In this document: piece by piece, positions 26,004 through 37,214 of the stretch
Numbering within the stretch: position 1 is the stretch's first letter
Layout of the letters: each line of letters starts with the position of its first letter
NCBI GenBank assembly: GCA_027021385.1
Contig: JALUUL010000069.1
Location: 62,001-126,000, forward strand
Direction of reading: 5' to 3'
From: Planctomycetota bacterium
GTDB taxonomy: Bacteria; Planctomycetota; UBA1135; GCA-002748355
Length of the DNA: 64,000 bases
The notes under the pieces: generated by a model
What the model was told of the DNA's origin: nothing
Seen by the model: the letters and a program-made list of their open reading frames with translations, nothing else
Database searches by the model: none
Position numbers and translations under genes: made by a program

Positions 26004-27827
26004 ATGGACTTCCGACAGCTCAAGGAGGCGATCAAGACCAAGGTCGATCTCGTCGACCTCGTGGCCGAAAGCGTCCGGCTCCGGCGGTCCGGCCGGAGCA
26101 TGAAAGGGCTCTGCCCCTTCCACGACGAGAAGACCGCCTCCTTCCATGTCTTCCCCGACAGCCAGACCTTCCGCTGCTTCGGCTGCAGCAAGGGAGGCGA
26201 CGTCTTCACCTGGGTCATGGAGACCGAGAGGATCGAGTTCCTCGAGGCCTTGCGGCTCCTCGCCGAGCGCTGCGGGCTTCCGATGCCCGAGAGACTCGGT
26301 TCCGGGAAGGAGAAGGCGGGGCCGGGCAAGCGGGAATACCTCGAGGTCCTCTCCCTGGCGCAGGGCTTCTTCCTGGAGAACCTGTCCGCTCCGGAAGCCG
26401 TGGAGGCCCGAGAATACGTGGAGGCCAGGGGGCTCGAGGGCGTGCGTTCGGATTTCGGCCTGGGCTTCGCCCCGGGACCCAAGGAGATCGGGGGGAGGCG
26501 CCGCTGGCCCCTGGCCGGATTCTTCGCATCCCGGAGGGTCCCCCCCGCCCTCGGCGTCGAGGTCGGGCTCCTCGGCCGCACGAGGACCGGGGAGGTCTTC
26601 GATCGCTTCCGCAACCGGCTGATGTTCCCGATCCACGACGAGAGGGGGCGCATCGTCGGTTTCGGGGGGCGGATCCTTCCGGGCCACGAGAGCGAGCGGG
26701 AGCCCAAGTACCTGAACTCGCCGGAATCCCCGGTCTTCAACAAGCGACGCCTTCTCTTCGGACTCCATCAGGCGCGAAAGCGCGGAACGGCTGGGAAGGT
26801 TCCGCCCCTGGTCGTCATGGAGGGATACACCGATGTCCTCGCCGCGAACTCCGTGGGGGTCCTCGGGGCCGTCGCGACCCTCGGGACGAGCCTGACCCCG
26901 GAACACGCGCTCCTTCTCCAGCGCTTCTCGGACGAGGAGCCGGTCCTCCTCTTCGACGGGGACCGGGCGGGACGGGCCGCCGCCGTCCGCGCGTTCCGGG
27001 CCCTGGCCGAATCCATGGTTCCCGCCCGCATCGCCTTGCTCGAGGAAGGCCTGGATCCGGCGGATCTCGTCCGGGAGGGAGGGGGTGACGGGCTCCGGCG
27101 GGTCCTCGGACGGGCCCGGCCCGCCCTCGATGTCTGGCTCGAACTCATCTCCATGGATTGCGACATGACCCGCCCCGAGGGCCGCGCCGAGGCTGCGCAG
27201 CAATGCCGGGAACTCCTTTCCGGGGTGCGGGACCCGGCCGGGCGCCGCTTCCTGCAGAAGGAACTCGCCTCGAGGCTCTATCTCGAGGAACGCGCCCTCG
27301 AACCCCGGCGCCTCCGTCTGCCGCAGAGTTTCGGGGCCGGAGATCCGGGGACTGGGAAGCACGGTCTTCCCGATCCCGAGGAGCGGGCCCGGCGCTGCGT
27401 GCTCGCCGCCCTGTCGCTGGATCCGTCCCTTCTTCCCGCCCTCGAGGAGCGCTGGGGGGCCGATGAGGAGGAATTCTTCCCTGATCCGAAGCTCCGAACT
27501 CTCCTCCGGGATTGCCGGGAAGGACTCCTGGACCGGGCGGGGACACTGGAGCCCGGGGAACTCTGGAAGTCCTGGTGGACCCGGGCTGCCGGGGACGAGG
27601 GATGGAAGGCCTTATTGCTTGATTTGCAAGACTTTGCGAGCACTTTGACGGATCCGGCCCAGGCGGCTTCCGATGGTGTAGTCTTCCTTGAACGCAAGGC
27701 CTTGCGCCGTGCGACGACCCGGCTCAAGGAAAGGATCCGGCGGGCCCACGAACAGGGTGATTCGAGGACCGCACGGGAACTCGAGCGGAAGTTGCTGGCG
27801 TATTGCAGACGGGCCGCGGAAGCTTGA
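26004..27827 (+). CDS. dnaG: DNA primase DnaG
   Basis: 607 residues, the normal family length. It synthesises RNA primers at the replication fork. A CHC2 zinc site is present at the N-terminus (C37, H40, C58, C61 in CPFH and CFGC). The RNA-polymerase core follows (RFRNRLMFPI, VGFGGRIL, KYLNSPESPVF). The Toprim metal-binding motifs are VVMEGYTDVL and LLFDGDRAG. The C-terminal third is the helical region that contacts the DnaB helicase in relatives. A strong SD (AGGGAGGGGG) stands directly before the ATG. rpoD is next, the classic dnaG-rpoD arrangement, but rpsU, which precedes dnaG in enterobacteria, is absent and rsmA takes its place. Confidence 0.96.
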   Translation: MDFRQLKEAIKTKVDLVDLVAESVRLRRSGRSMKGLCPFHDEKTASFHVFPDSQTFRCFGCSKGGDVFTWVMETERIEFLEALRLLAERCGLPMPERLGSGKEKAGPGKREYLEVLSLAQGFFLENLSAPEAVEAREYVEARGLEGVRSDFGLGFAPGPKEIGGRRRWPLAGFFASRRVPPALGVEVGLLGRTRTGEVFDRFRNRLMFPIHDERGRIVGFGGRILPGHESEREPKYLNSPESPVFNKRRLLFGLHQARKRGTAGKVPPLVVMEGYTDVLAANSVGVLGAVATLGTSLTPEHALLLQRFSDEEPVLLFDGDRAGRAAAVRAFRALAESMVPARIALLEEGLDPADLVREGGGDGLRRVLGRARPALDVWLELISMDCDMTRPEGRAEAAQQCRELLSGVRDPAGRRFLQKELASRLYLEERALEPRRLRLPQSFGAGDPGTGKHGLPDPEERARRCVLAALSLDPSLLPALEERWGADEEEFFPDPKLRTLLRDCREGLLDRAGTLEPGELWKSWWTRAAGDEGWKALLLDLQDFASTLTDPAQAASDGVVFLERKALRRATTRLKERIRRAHEQGDSRTARELERKLLAYCRRAAEA

Positions 27828-27991
27828 TTTCCGGGGCTTCTTGCGTCTTTCCCCCCGGGGTGCTCAACTGGGTGCCCTTTTTTCCGTAGGTGAAGCGGCT
27901 TACCAGGGACCGAACTCGTTTCGGCCCCAAGGATTTCGGATCTCCCCCCGTCCCCCCGACGGAAGGAGACCCCGTTCCCCAGATCCCCCAC

Positions 27992-29722
<1,731 letters not shown>

Positions 29723-29888
29723 GCGGGGTTCCCGCCGGGGCCGCCGGTCCTTTCGGGGAATCCCCTTGGGCCCGCCTGCCCCGCGGTTTCCGCGGAACCC
29801 CGGGGGCGCTAGACTCTTCCCCCCGCATCGTCCGCGCGGGGCCCGGTGCCGACGCGCGGCCGCGGCCCTTCGGGACCGGCCCGGGCGG

Positions 29889-29894
29889 TAGAAT
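29889..29894 (+). promoter_or_regulatory. Possible -10 element (TAGAAT)
   Basis: TAGAAT lies 53 bases before the TTG at 29947. A similar TAGACT is at 29810-29815. No good -35 is seen. A small CCGCGG/CCGCGG hairpin at about 29781-29795 may end rpoD transcription. Confidence 0.35.
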
Positions 29895-29946
29895 CGGGCC
29901 GGAAGCGCAGGGCCGCCTTCGGATTCGCGCGTCCCCGGAGGTTTCC

Positions 29947-30648
29947 TTGCATCCAGTCGTCGAGAAGCTCCTTGCCCTCCAGAAGATCGACAGCCGAGTC
30001 GCCCAGGCACAGCGGAAACTCGATGCCGTTCCCAACGAAACCGCGAAACGCCGCTCCGCCCTCACGAGGTTGACCGCGGAACGGGACGCCGTGAAGAATC
30101 GGATCCGGGAGATCGAGGTCGAGATCAAGGATCTCGAGGTCCGTGTCGGAGGGATCGAGACCGCGATCAAGAAGCAGGAGGAGCACAGGGACAACGCCCA
30201 GAACGCCTCGACCTTCGAGGCCGCCAGGCACAGGATCCAGTTGCTCAGCGAGGACCGCGACCAGTTGCAGTCCCGTGAACTGACCTTGATCGAGGAACAG
30301 GAGGCCTTGCAGCCCAAGCTCCAGGAACTCGAGGAGAAGGTGGCCGCGGAGACGGAGGTCTTCGAGGCCTACCTGAAGGAGGCGGAGCGTCTCGAAGCCG
30401 AGTTGCGCGAGGAGCGGGACAGGATCGCCGCCTCGAGGGAGGAGTATCTCGACGGCATTCCTCCCGCCCAGCTCTCCCAGTACGACGAGATCTTCCGATC
30501 GAGGGGAGGGATCGCCGTGGTCGCCCTGGAGTCCGACCATTGTTCGGGTTGCTACACCAGGATCACCCCGAACGACCGGGCGAAACTCGGAAGCGGATCG
30601 GCCATCGTCAACTGCAAGTCCTGCGGGCGTTTTCTCTACGCTCCTTGA
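29947..30648 (+). CDS. Coiled-coil protein with C4-type zinc ribbon (DUF164/CT398-like)
   Basis: 233 residues. A long coiled coil (about 5-165, rich in E/K/R/Q heptads such as LTAERDAVKNRIREIEVEI) is followed by a C-terminal zinc ribbon with HCSGCY and NCKSCGR. This is the layout of the widespread bacterial family described from Chlamydia CT398, proposed to hold sigma-54 or flagellar components; the role here is unknown. The start is TTG at 29947, chosen because GGAGG lies 6-10 bases upstream and the coiled coil begins at once. The frame upstream is a shadow of rpoD. selB follows 10 bases after the stop, so the two genes form a likely operon. Confidence 0.85.
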   Translation: MHPVVEKLLALQKIDSRVAQAQRKLDAVPNETAKRRSALTRLTAERDAVKNRIREIEVEIKDLEVRVGGIETAIKKQEEHRDNAQNASTFEAARHRIQLLSEDRDQLQSRELTLIEEQEALQPKLQELEEKVAAETEVFEAYLKEAERLEAELREERDRIAASREEYLDGIPPAQLSQYDEIFRSRGGIAVVALESDHCSGCYTRITPNDRAKLGSGSAIVNCKSCGRFLYAP

Positions 30649-30658
30649 GGCCGGGACG

Positions 30659-32569
30659 ATGATCCATCCGATCATCGTGGGTACGGCCGGGCACGTCGAT
30701 CACGGAAAATCCAGCCTGGTGCGCCGGCTCACGGGCGTGGATCCCGATCGATGGGAGGAGGAGAAGGAACGCGGGCTCACGATCGACCTCGGATTCGCTC
30801 CTCTGGAACTTCCGGATGGGCGTCTCGTCGGCATGGTGGACGTCCCGGGGCATGAGCGCTTCCTGAAGAACATGGTCGCGGGAGCGACCTCCGTGGATCT
30901 CGCCCTCCTCGTCGTGGCCGCGGACGACGGCGTCATGCCTCAGACCCGGGAGCATCTGGACGCTCTCGAGTTGCTGGGCGTGGGTCGTGGGCTCGTGGCC
31001 CTGACCAAGATCGATCTCGTCGACGGGGAGACCCTCGAACTCGCGGTCGCGGACGTCAGGGACCTCTTCGAGGGGAGAAGAATCTCCCTCGCCGGCGTCC
31101 TTCCGGTGTCGAGCGTCACCGGGGAGGGATGCGGAGAGTTGAAAGCCGCCCTGCAGGCCGAGGCGGAATCCTTGTCCCCGAGAAGCGCGGAGGGGTTGTT
31201 CCGCATGCCCGTCCAGCGCGTCTTCAGCCTGCACGGTTTTGGAACGATCGTCACGGGCATCCCCCTGGCGGGTTCCCTCGAGAAAGGAACCCGAGTCGAG
31301 GTCGTGGGGAAAGGGCTGGTCTCGAGGGTCCGAGGGATCCATGCCTACGGCAGGAGGGTCGATCGGGCGCGGGCCGGCCACTCGACGGCCCTCAATCTCC
31401 CAGACCTCCCCGTGGGGAAGGTCGAGCGCGGCGATGTGATCTCGCTTCCCGCCGAACTTCTGCCGACGCGGCGTTTCGAGGCCCGCCTCGATGTCGTGCC
31501 CGACGAGCCGCCCCTCCGGCACGGGGAGTCGGTCCATCTCCATCTCGGAACGAGGGAGGTGCTGGCGCGGGTCTTCCTTCTCGACCGCAAGGAAATGGGG
31601 GTCGGGGAGGGCGGGCCGGTCCAGATCCTGACACGCAGGGATGTCGTGGTCGTTCCCGGGGACAGGGTCCTCTGCCGCCGCCTGGCCCCGCCCCGCATCC
31701 TCGCGGGCGGCCCGGTGCTCGGGGTCGGCGGCCGGAGGCTCCGACGTTTCAAGACGGAGATCCTGGAGCGGATGCGGGACAAGGAGCGGTCCTTGGACTC
31801 CCTTCCTGGCCGTCTGGCCCTCGTGCTGCGGGAGGCGGGTCCCGAGGGGCTGCGGCCGGAGAGGGCCTGCGGGCTCCTCGGGGCGACGGAGGAACAGGTC
31901 CGGGACGCCTTCGCCTCGCTCCGGGAGGAGGGGATCGCGGCCCCTTCCGTCCGGGGGAGGCGCTGGTTCGCGGCGGCTAGCCTCCGCAGGGAGGAGGAAC
32001 GGATTGAGGGAGCGATGTCCGAGTGGTTCCGTGCGCATCCGATGGGTCGCAGCTGCCCGATTTCGGAACTCCGCCCGAATGGGGAGGAGGAACTCTTCCA
32101 GACCGCCCTGGCTCTCCTCGAGGAGGGAGGACGCATCGAACGGCTCGCCGGGGGAAAGATTCTCGACCGGAGCCGCGGAGAGCGGTTCTCGCCGGCTGAA
32201 CGGAAGAAGCTGGAGGCCTTGGCGGGATATCTCGAGGAGGCGGGGTTCCGGCCGCGCACCCGCAAAGAGGTCCGTGAGGTCTTCGGCGAGGAATCGATCC
32301 ACCTTCTCGAGGCCCTGGTCGAGGAAGGAGGGGCGGTTTCCGTGGGGACGGATTTCGTCTGGGGGCGCGGGAGTTTCGACGCGGCTCTCGCAGAGGTCGG
32401 AAGGGTCTGCGGCGGGGTCGGGGGAGTTCTCGAGATTCCGAGGCTGAGGGATCGAATGGGGACCTCGAGGAAGTTCCTGATGCCATTCCTCGAACATCTC
32501 GATCGGATCGGCTGGACCGCCCGGAAAGGTGACCGGCGGATCCTCTTGAAGGCGGTTCCGGGCCTCTAG
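30659..32569 (+). CDS. selB: Selenocysteine-specific elongation factor SelB
   Basis: 636 residues, the normal SelB length. It carries selenocysteyl-tRNA to the ribosome at UGA codons followed by a SECIS hairpin. The GTPase domain has G1 [13 protein letters not shown], the switch region [13 protein letters not shown]3 [13 protein letters not shown] and G4 [11 protein letters not shown]-Tu-like domains 2 and 3 follow ([16 protein letters not shown]). The C-terminal third (about 370-636) consists of winged-helix units ([20 protein letters not shown]) that bind the SECIS RNA in relatives. This region separates SelB from EF-Tu and EF-G. No selA, selD, selC or UGA-interrupted frame is visible nearby, so the rest of the pathway must lie elsewhere if it is complete. 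Confidence 0.94.
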   Translation: MIHPIIVGTAGHVDHGKSSLVRRLTGVDPDRWEEEKERGLTIDLGFAPLELPDGRLVGMVDVPGHERFLKNMVAGATSVDLALLVVAADDGVMPQTREHLDALELLGVGRGLVALTKIDLVDGETLELAVADVRDLFEGRRISLAGVLPVSSVTGEGCGELKAALQAEAESLSPRSAEGLFRMPVQRVFSLHGFGTIVTGIPLAGSLEKGTRVEVVGKGLVSRVRGIHAYGRRVDRARAGHSTALNLPDLPVGKVERGDVISLPAELLPTRRFEARLDVVPDEPPLRHGESVHLHLGTREVLARVFLLDRKEMGVGEGGPVQILTRRDVVVVPGDRVLCRRLAPPRILAGGPVLGVGGRRLRRFKTEILERMRDKERSLDSLPGRLALVLREAGPEGLRPERACGLLGATEEQVRDAFASLREEGIAAPSVRGRRWFAAASLRREEERIEGAMSEWFRAHPMGRSCPISELRPNGEEELFQTALALLEEGGRIERLAGGKILDRSRGERFSPAERKKLEALAGYLEEAGFRPRTRKEVREVFGEESIHLLEALVEEGGAVSVGTDFVWGRGSFDAALAEVGRVCGGVGGVLEIPRLRDRMGTSRKFLMPFLEHLDRIGWTARKGDRRILLKAVPGL

Positions 32570-32717
32570 GCCGGAGGATCGAAGGATCCATCCCATGGCC
32601 GGATAAAGGGGGGCTTCCCGAGGGATTCACCCGGGCGGGACCGCCTGCCGATAGGACCTTGGATGCAAGGCAAAGGGTCCCGGTGTATCCGGAGCCCTCC
32701 CGCAAGGAGACCTCAGC

Positions 32718-34934
32718 ATGGCCATTCAGGATACCGATCGACCCGAAGACGAACTCCCCGAAGACGAGATCTTCGGGCTTGACGACGAGGATGAGTTCTT
32801 CGCGATCGAGGAGGAGGACGACGAACTCTTCCCTGAGGACCTCTCGGAGGAGGACGAGGAGTTCGTACTCGAGTTCGAGGACATGGCCGATGCCCCCGAG
32901 ACGGACATCGGGGAGGAGACGATCGAGAAGACGGGAAGCTTTGAGGAACCCTCCGGGGAGGAAGATGTCCTGGACGGGTTCGAGGCGCTTCTGGAAGAGG
33001 ACGATACCCGCGCCGGGGATCCGAAAGACAAGGACTTCGTCCTGGTCGGAGAAGAGGAGGAGATCCCCGGTCCGGGAATCCGACTCGAAGAGGATACCGG
33101 GGGAGAGGAGGACACGATCTTCCTCGAGGAGGGCTCCTTGACGGACGGGCGGGGCCGGGAGGCCGTCCTCGTGCCCGAAGACGAGGAGACCCTGGAGGAA
33201 CTCGAGGAGGAGATCTTCGGGGATCTCGCCGAAGGGGAGAGCCAGAGTGCGGGCCCGGATTCCGAGGAATTCGAGGAGATCGAGGGCCTCCTGTTCTCGG
33301 ACGCCGAGGAACTCGAGAAAGCCGCCGCGAAGACCGGGTTCGATACCGAAAAGGCCTCGTTCTCCGAGGATGGACCGGGGATGGAGGGCCTCGAGGATTT
33401 CGAACCGGAAGGGGAAGGGAGAGCGACCTTCGGCGTGCCGGACGAGGAGGAGCGGAAGCGCTGGGGCGATCCCTCGATCTTCGGGGATTCCGGCGAGGAA
33501 GAGGTCGAACCCTTCCTCCAGGAAAGCGGGGTCTTCGACACGATCAACGAGGACGAGGAACTCCAGATCGTCGGCGACGCGGACGAGCTGATGGATGTCG
33601 GACCCGACGAGGAGGGGAATCGGGACGGGACTCAGGAGGAGGGAGATGTCGACGATCCGATCTATGGGGCGGAGACCCAGACATCCAGGCCGGAGGATTA
33701 CGCCGGGAGCGGACAGGAGCCCGATACGCGGGATCTCGAGAAGATCCTCGTGGACGACGAGGGGGCTCGCGGCCCCGAGGAGCCCGTCGTCGTCGGAGCG
33801 CCGGTCCTGAGTCCCTGGCCCCGCCGGTTCATGGTCGCCGGGATGGCCGCCAGCATCCTCGTCCTGGTCGGAGTGGGGATGCTGGCCCTCGCTCCGAGAT
33901 CGGGGCCCTCGCGGAAGCTGCGAGGCTTCCTGGGGCTCCGGAATCCGGTGGAGCCCGTTCGGATGGTCGTGGACACGGTCGATCGACCCAGGATCGAAAC
34001 GGTGGAATCCCTGCCGGAGATCCCCGGCGCCGGACGAAAGGTCGCGGCGCGGCCGGGTCCCTCGTCCTCGAGGGGCGAGGGTTTCCGCGCGCTTCTCGCC
34101 GGGATCGGATCGGGGGTCTTGAAAACGGTCCGGATCGCGAAACTCTGTTCCCGGGGGATCTCGAAGGCCGCGGAGAGGAGCCTGGCCTCGCTGCCGGCCG
34201 GGGATCCCGTCGCGGCGGTTCCCGGACCTGCTCCGGAACCGTCGCCCGAGCCCCGGAACCCCGAGGGGAATCCGCCCGTTCCCGTCCCGGTCCCGGTGGC
34301 CGCCCTGCCCGAATCGGTTCCGGGGGAATTGGTTCCGGAACCGGGAAAGAAAAAGATGGATCCGGCTCTCTCCGGTTTCGGGCCTCTTCTCAATGCCGTA
34401 CACCGGGGGACCCAGGCCCTGGCGAAGCTCAGGAACGGGAATTTCTTCATCGGAAGGGTCCAGAAGATCGTCGAGAGCGAACTCGTCCTGAATATCGAAG
34501 GTGGAGAGGTGACCCTCATTCCCTCGCAGTTGAGCAAGGTGATCCCCCTCGCGCACTCCGAACTCAAGTTGCTCCGGCGAGCGAAGAGCGGAGTCGTACG
34601 CCTGAAGAACAACGAGAAGATCCGGGGCACGGTTCTCGAGGATCTCGAGGATTTCATAACGATCGAGGACGAGGGCGCGAGGATCTATCTCCCGAGATCC
34701 TCCGTCCTCGCCGTCGTCCGGAAGGAGAAGGGGAAGATCGTCGTTGGGGAGGACGAGGAATGGTTGCAGGACGAAGTCAACCTTCCGGTCCCGGAGGAAG
34801 AAACCGATTCACCCTTGCCTGTGGTCGAGGAGGATAACGAGGACGATCCGAGTCGGGCGGTACGGATCAAGTTGGATATCCCCGGGACGGGAAAGAAGGA
34901 GAAGGCCCACGCGTCTCCGCCTTCGGGACGCTGA
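32718..34934 (+). CDS. Large acidic membrane protein with tandem C-terminal beta modules
   Basis: 738 residues. The first 360 residues are extremely acidic and low in complexity (repeated EEDEE, DDED and EELEEE runs). One membrane helix follows at about 371-392 (GMAASILVLVGVGMLALAP), then a Pro-rich linker. The C-terminal part holds two related modules of about 45 residues (LRNGNFFIGRVQKIVES near 568 and LKNNEKIRGTVLEDLED near 622), each a beta-strand set that looks like a small Sm- or SH3-type barrel. The acidic part would be cytoplasmic and the modules extracytoplasmic if the helix is inserted N-in. I do not recognise a family. The start is ATG at 32718 after CAAGGAGACC. The composition is so biased that homology searches with masking may miss it. 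Confidence 0.75.
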   Translation: MAIQDTDRPEDELPEDEIFGLDDEDEFFAIEEEDDELFPEDLSEEDEEFVLEFEDMADAPETDIGEETIEKTGSFEEPSGEEDVLDGFEALLEEDDTRAGDPKDKDFVLVGEEEEIPGPGIRLEEDTGGEEDTIFLEEGSLTDGRGREAVLVPEDEETLEELEEEIFGDLAEGESQSAGPDSEEFEEIEGLLFSDAEELEKAAAKTGFDTEKASFSEDGPGMEGLEDFEPEGEGRATFGVPDEEERKRWGDPSIFGDSGEEEVEPFLQESGVFDTINEDEELQIVGDADELMDVGPDEEGNRDGTQEEGDVDDPIYGAETQTSRPEDYAGSGQEPDTRDLEKILVDDEGARGPEEPVVVGAPVLSPWPRRFMVAGMAASILVLVGVGMLALAPRSGPSRKLRGFLGLRNPVEPVRMVVDTVDRPRIETVESLPEIPGAGRKVAARPGPSSSRGEGFRALLAGIGSGVLKTVRIAKLCSRGISKAAERSLASLPAGDPVAAVPGPAPEPSPEPRNPEGNPPVPVPVPVAALPESVPGELVPEPGKKKMDPALSGFGPLLNAVHRGTQALAKLRNGNFFIGRVQKIVESELVLNIEGGEVTLIPSQLSKVIPLAHSELKLLRRAKSGVVRLKNNEKIRGTVLEDLEDFITIEDEGARIYLPRSSVLAVVRKEKGKIVVGEDEEWLQDEVNLPVPEEETDSPLPVVEEDNEDDPSRAVRIKLDIPGTGKKEKAHASPPSGR

Positions 34935-34980
34935 CGCGACGATTCGCCGGTCTTTTCCCCTGGTTCCCGTAAGAGGATCC

Positions 34981-35031
34981 ATGAGGATGAACGGCTTCCT
35001 TTGCGTATCCGACCGGGAATTACGGAAATGA
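34981..35031 (+). CDS. Possible 16-residue leader peptide
   Basis: An ATG with an AAGAGGA SD starts a 16-codon frame whose TGA overlaps the ATG of the zinc-ribbon gene (ATGA, 35028-35031). The product, MRMNGFLCVSDRELRK, matches no family I know. Its only attraction is the good ribosome site combined with exact coupling to the next gene, which itself lacks a good SD. Confidence 0.3.
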   Translation: MRMNGFLCVSDRELRK

Positions 35032-35570
35032 GGCCGGAAGACACGATCTGCGAGGAATGCGGCCACAGGGGGCTCCAGGAATCCCTGGAGGCCGGCGTCC
35101 GAGTCCTCGAGTGCCCCCTCTGCGGGGGACTCGGCGGGGACGACGAGGCCGTGAACCGCGTCCTCCTGGCCCGGGAGGCGGGGGAACGGGGCTTCAGCCT
35201 CGACCTGTTCCTTCTGGTCAGGGAGCTTGAGGCCTGCCGTGGAATCCGGGTCGTCACGGCGGAGGACGGAGATGCCTGGAGAGGTTCCTGGCCCCGCGTG
35301 GAGATGGAAGTGGACAGGAAGGGGCTCAGGCAACTTTCCTTCCTGCTTCGAACCCTTCAGATCCATCGCAGGGAACTCGAGCTGAGCTGGAGGATCGAAC
35401 TCCAGCTCTCTCCGTCGGGACTTCTCGTGCACACCCTGCGTCCGGATTTTTGGTCTCCCCCGGGCCGCCTGACCCCGGAGGATCTGGAACGGGCGGAGCG
35501 GGACGTATCCACCCTCGCCAGGGTCGTGTCCTTGGACCGCGGGCTGGACTGGTGGGTCTCGATCTCCTGA
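35028..35570 (+). CDS. Zinc-ribbon protein of unknown function
   Basis: 180 residues from the ATG at 35028; a TTG at 35001 would add nine. The N-terminus has a four-Cys zinc ribbon (CEEC near residue 8 and CPLC near 28). A mixed helix/strand domain follows (FSLDLFLLVRELEACRGIRVV, RVEMEVDRKGLRQLSFLLRTLQ), ending in LDWWVSIS. No known family is recognised. It lies between the acidic membrane protein and the vWA/HEAT gene, on the same strand as both. Its translation may depend on the short leader frame at 34981. Confidence 0.65.
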   Translation: MRPEDTICEECGHRGLQESLEAGVRVLECPLCGGLGGDDEAVNRVLLAREAGERGFSLDLFLLVRELEACRGIRVVTAEDGDAWRGSWPRVEMEVDRKGLRQLSFLLRTLQIHRRELELSWRIELQLSPSGLLVHTLRPDFWSPPGRLTPEDLERAERDVSTLARVVSLDRGLDWWVSIS

Positions 35571-35610
35571 GGCGCCGCCGGCCCGGTTCGGGGAAGCGGG
35601 GGACGCCTGG

Positions 35611-35616
35611 TATGAT
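35611..35616 (+). promoter_or_regulatory. Possible -10 element (TATGAT)
   Basis: TATGAT lies 44 bases before the ATG at 35661 in otherwise GC-rich DNA. There is no clear -35. Confidence 0.4.
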
Positions 35617-35660
35617 CCCGGGGCGGCCCGGCCCCCGGTCCGTGGCCCCCGGCGATCCCG

Positions 35661-37214
35661 ATGAACAGGACCGGAATGCGATTCGCGCGCCTTTGCTGCC
35701 TAGCCCTGGCTCTCCTTTCCGCTGCGCCTGCGACCGGACAGACCCGCGAGCAGAAGCTCGATGCGGTCGCCACCTTCAAACGTTTCTTCCGCAAGTGGAA
35801 GGAGACCGCGCAGAGAGTCGAAGCGGTCCATGAACTCTCGAGGGCGGACTGCCCCGAGGCGGTGGAGGCTCTTCTCCCCGTCCTTGGGCACAGGGAGGCG
35901 GAGGTCCGAAAGGCCGCGGTCGAAGTCCTTTCCTCCTTCCGCGAACCCGAGACCTTCCGGGCGGTTCTCGAGAAGCTGCCGGAACTCAAGGATCCGGAGC
36001 AGAGGGGGATCCTGTTCGAGGTCCTGTCGAAGGCCAGGGTCGGCGGCCTCCGGAAGATCATGGCTGCGATCTGGGAGGAGGACGGCAAGTCCCTCAAACT
36101 GATCGAGAAGTACGAGATGGCGAGGGCTTTCGAACGCCTCGGGCCGAAGGGCTTCGAGGACATGATGCTCGCCCTGTCGAGGGACAGGGCCTTCCAGGTG
36201 CGGATCGCAGCCCTGGACGCGATCAAGGCGGGGAAGCTGAAGGATCTCGGATTGAAGATCCTCGAACGGCTGCACGATCCCGTGTGGCAGGTCCAGCAGG
36301 CCGCGATCCAGTGTTTCGCCGCGCTCCGTACCTTCGAGGCCGTGGATCCCCTGATCGAGATGCTCAAGAAGGAGGGGAGGCTTCGAATCGACGCCTCCGA
36401 GGCCCTCTTCAAGATCACGACCTACGATTTTGGCGTCAACTACCGGATGTGGCGCCGTCAATGGGACAGATTGAGCAAACTCCCCGGGTTCCGGCTCCCG
36501 ACAGACGAGGAACTCCGGAAGGCCGAGGAGAACCGCAAGAAGTACGCGGCGATGTACGGAAAGGTCGACAAGGCCAAGAAGTTCGTCGGCATCCCGACGA
36601 CTTCGACGCGGATCCTCTTCGTCATCGACGTCAGTGCCTCGATGGACGACCTGGTCGTCGAGCGATCCAAGTTCCAGGGCTACCCGTCCTTCCAGAAGCT
36701 CGACATCGTCAAGGTCGAATTGATGAACACGATCAAGAGTCTCGACAAGAACACCTGGTTCAACATCCTGGCCTTTGCGACGAAAGTGAAGGCCTGGAAG
36801 AAGTTCCTCGTTCCGGCCACCGTCAGTTACAAGGCCGCGGCCCTTTCCTTCGTGAAGTCCTTGCGCCCTCTCGGTACCGGCGGAGGACAGTTCGCCGCCG
36901 CGGACGGATCCGGAAAGACGAACACCTACGCAGCCCTGATGCGGGCCTTCGACATGGATCCGGCCAAGGACATCGTCATCACGGGGAAGCCGAAGGCGAA
37001 GGTCATGAAGCTGGATACGATCTACTTCCTGACCGATGGGAGGCCGTCGATCGGGAAGTACGTCGACACCGAGGATATCCTCGAACAGGTCCGCAAGGTG
37101 AACGCGACGAGGAGGATCGTGATCCATTGCATCTCGATCGGGGACTTCGAGGCCGCGTTCCTCCGGAACCTCGCGGTCCAGAACGGAGGGGTCTTTGTAG
37201 ATCTGGGGCATTGA
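35661..37214 (+). CDS. Exported HEAT-repeat and von Willebrand factor A domain protein
   Basis: 517 residues. A signal peptide (about 1-26, LCCLALALLSAAPATG) leads to HEAT-like helical repeats (about 40-245: AVEALLPVLGHREAEVRKAAVEVL, AFQVRIAALDAIKAG, DPVWQVQQAAIQCFAAL). A vWA domain follows (about 310-517). Its MIDAS metal site is intact at the DxSxS position (IDVSASMDD), and a Thr/Asp loop occurs in IYFLTDGRPS. Such proteins use a bound metal to hold protein ligands; the ligand here is unknown. The TGA stop overlaps the TTG start of the next gene (TTGA), a coupling that suggests a shared task with the TMTC-like membrane protein. Confidence 0.88.
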   Translation: MNRTGMRFARLCCLALALLSAAPATGQTREQKLDAVATFKRFFRKWKETAQRVEAVHELSRADCPEAVEALLPVLGHREAEVRKAAVEVLSSFREPETFRAVLEKLPELKDPEQRGILFEVLSKARVGGLRKIMAAIWEEDGKSLKLIEKYEMARAFERLGPKGFEDMMLALSRDRAFQVRIAALDAIKAGKLKDLGLKILERLHDPVWQVQQAAIQCFAALRTFEAVDPLIEMLKKEGRLRIDASEALFKITTYDFGVNYRMWRRQWDRLSKLPGFRLPTDEELRKAEENRKKYAAMYGKVDKAKKFVGIPTTSTRILFVIDVSASMDDLVVERSKFQGYPSFQKLDIVKVELMNTIKSLDKNTWFNILAFATKVKAWKKFLVPATVSYKAAALSFVKSLRPLGTGGGQFAAADGSGKTNTYAALMRAFDMDPAKDIVITGKPKAKVMKLDTIYFLTDGRPSIGKYVDTEDILEQVRKVNATRRIVIHCISIGDFEAAFLRNLAVQNGGVFVDLGH

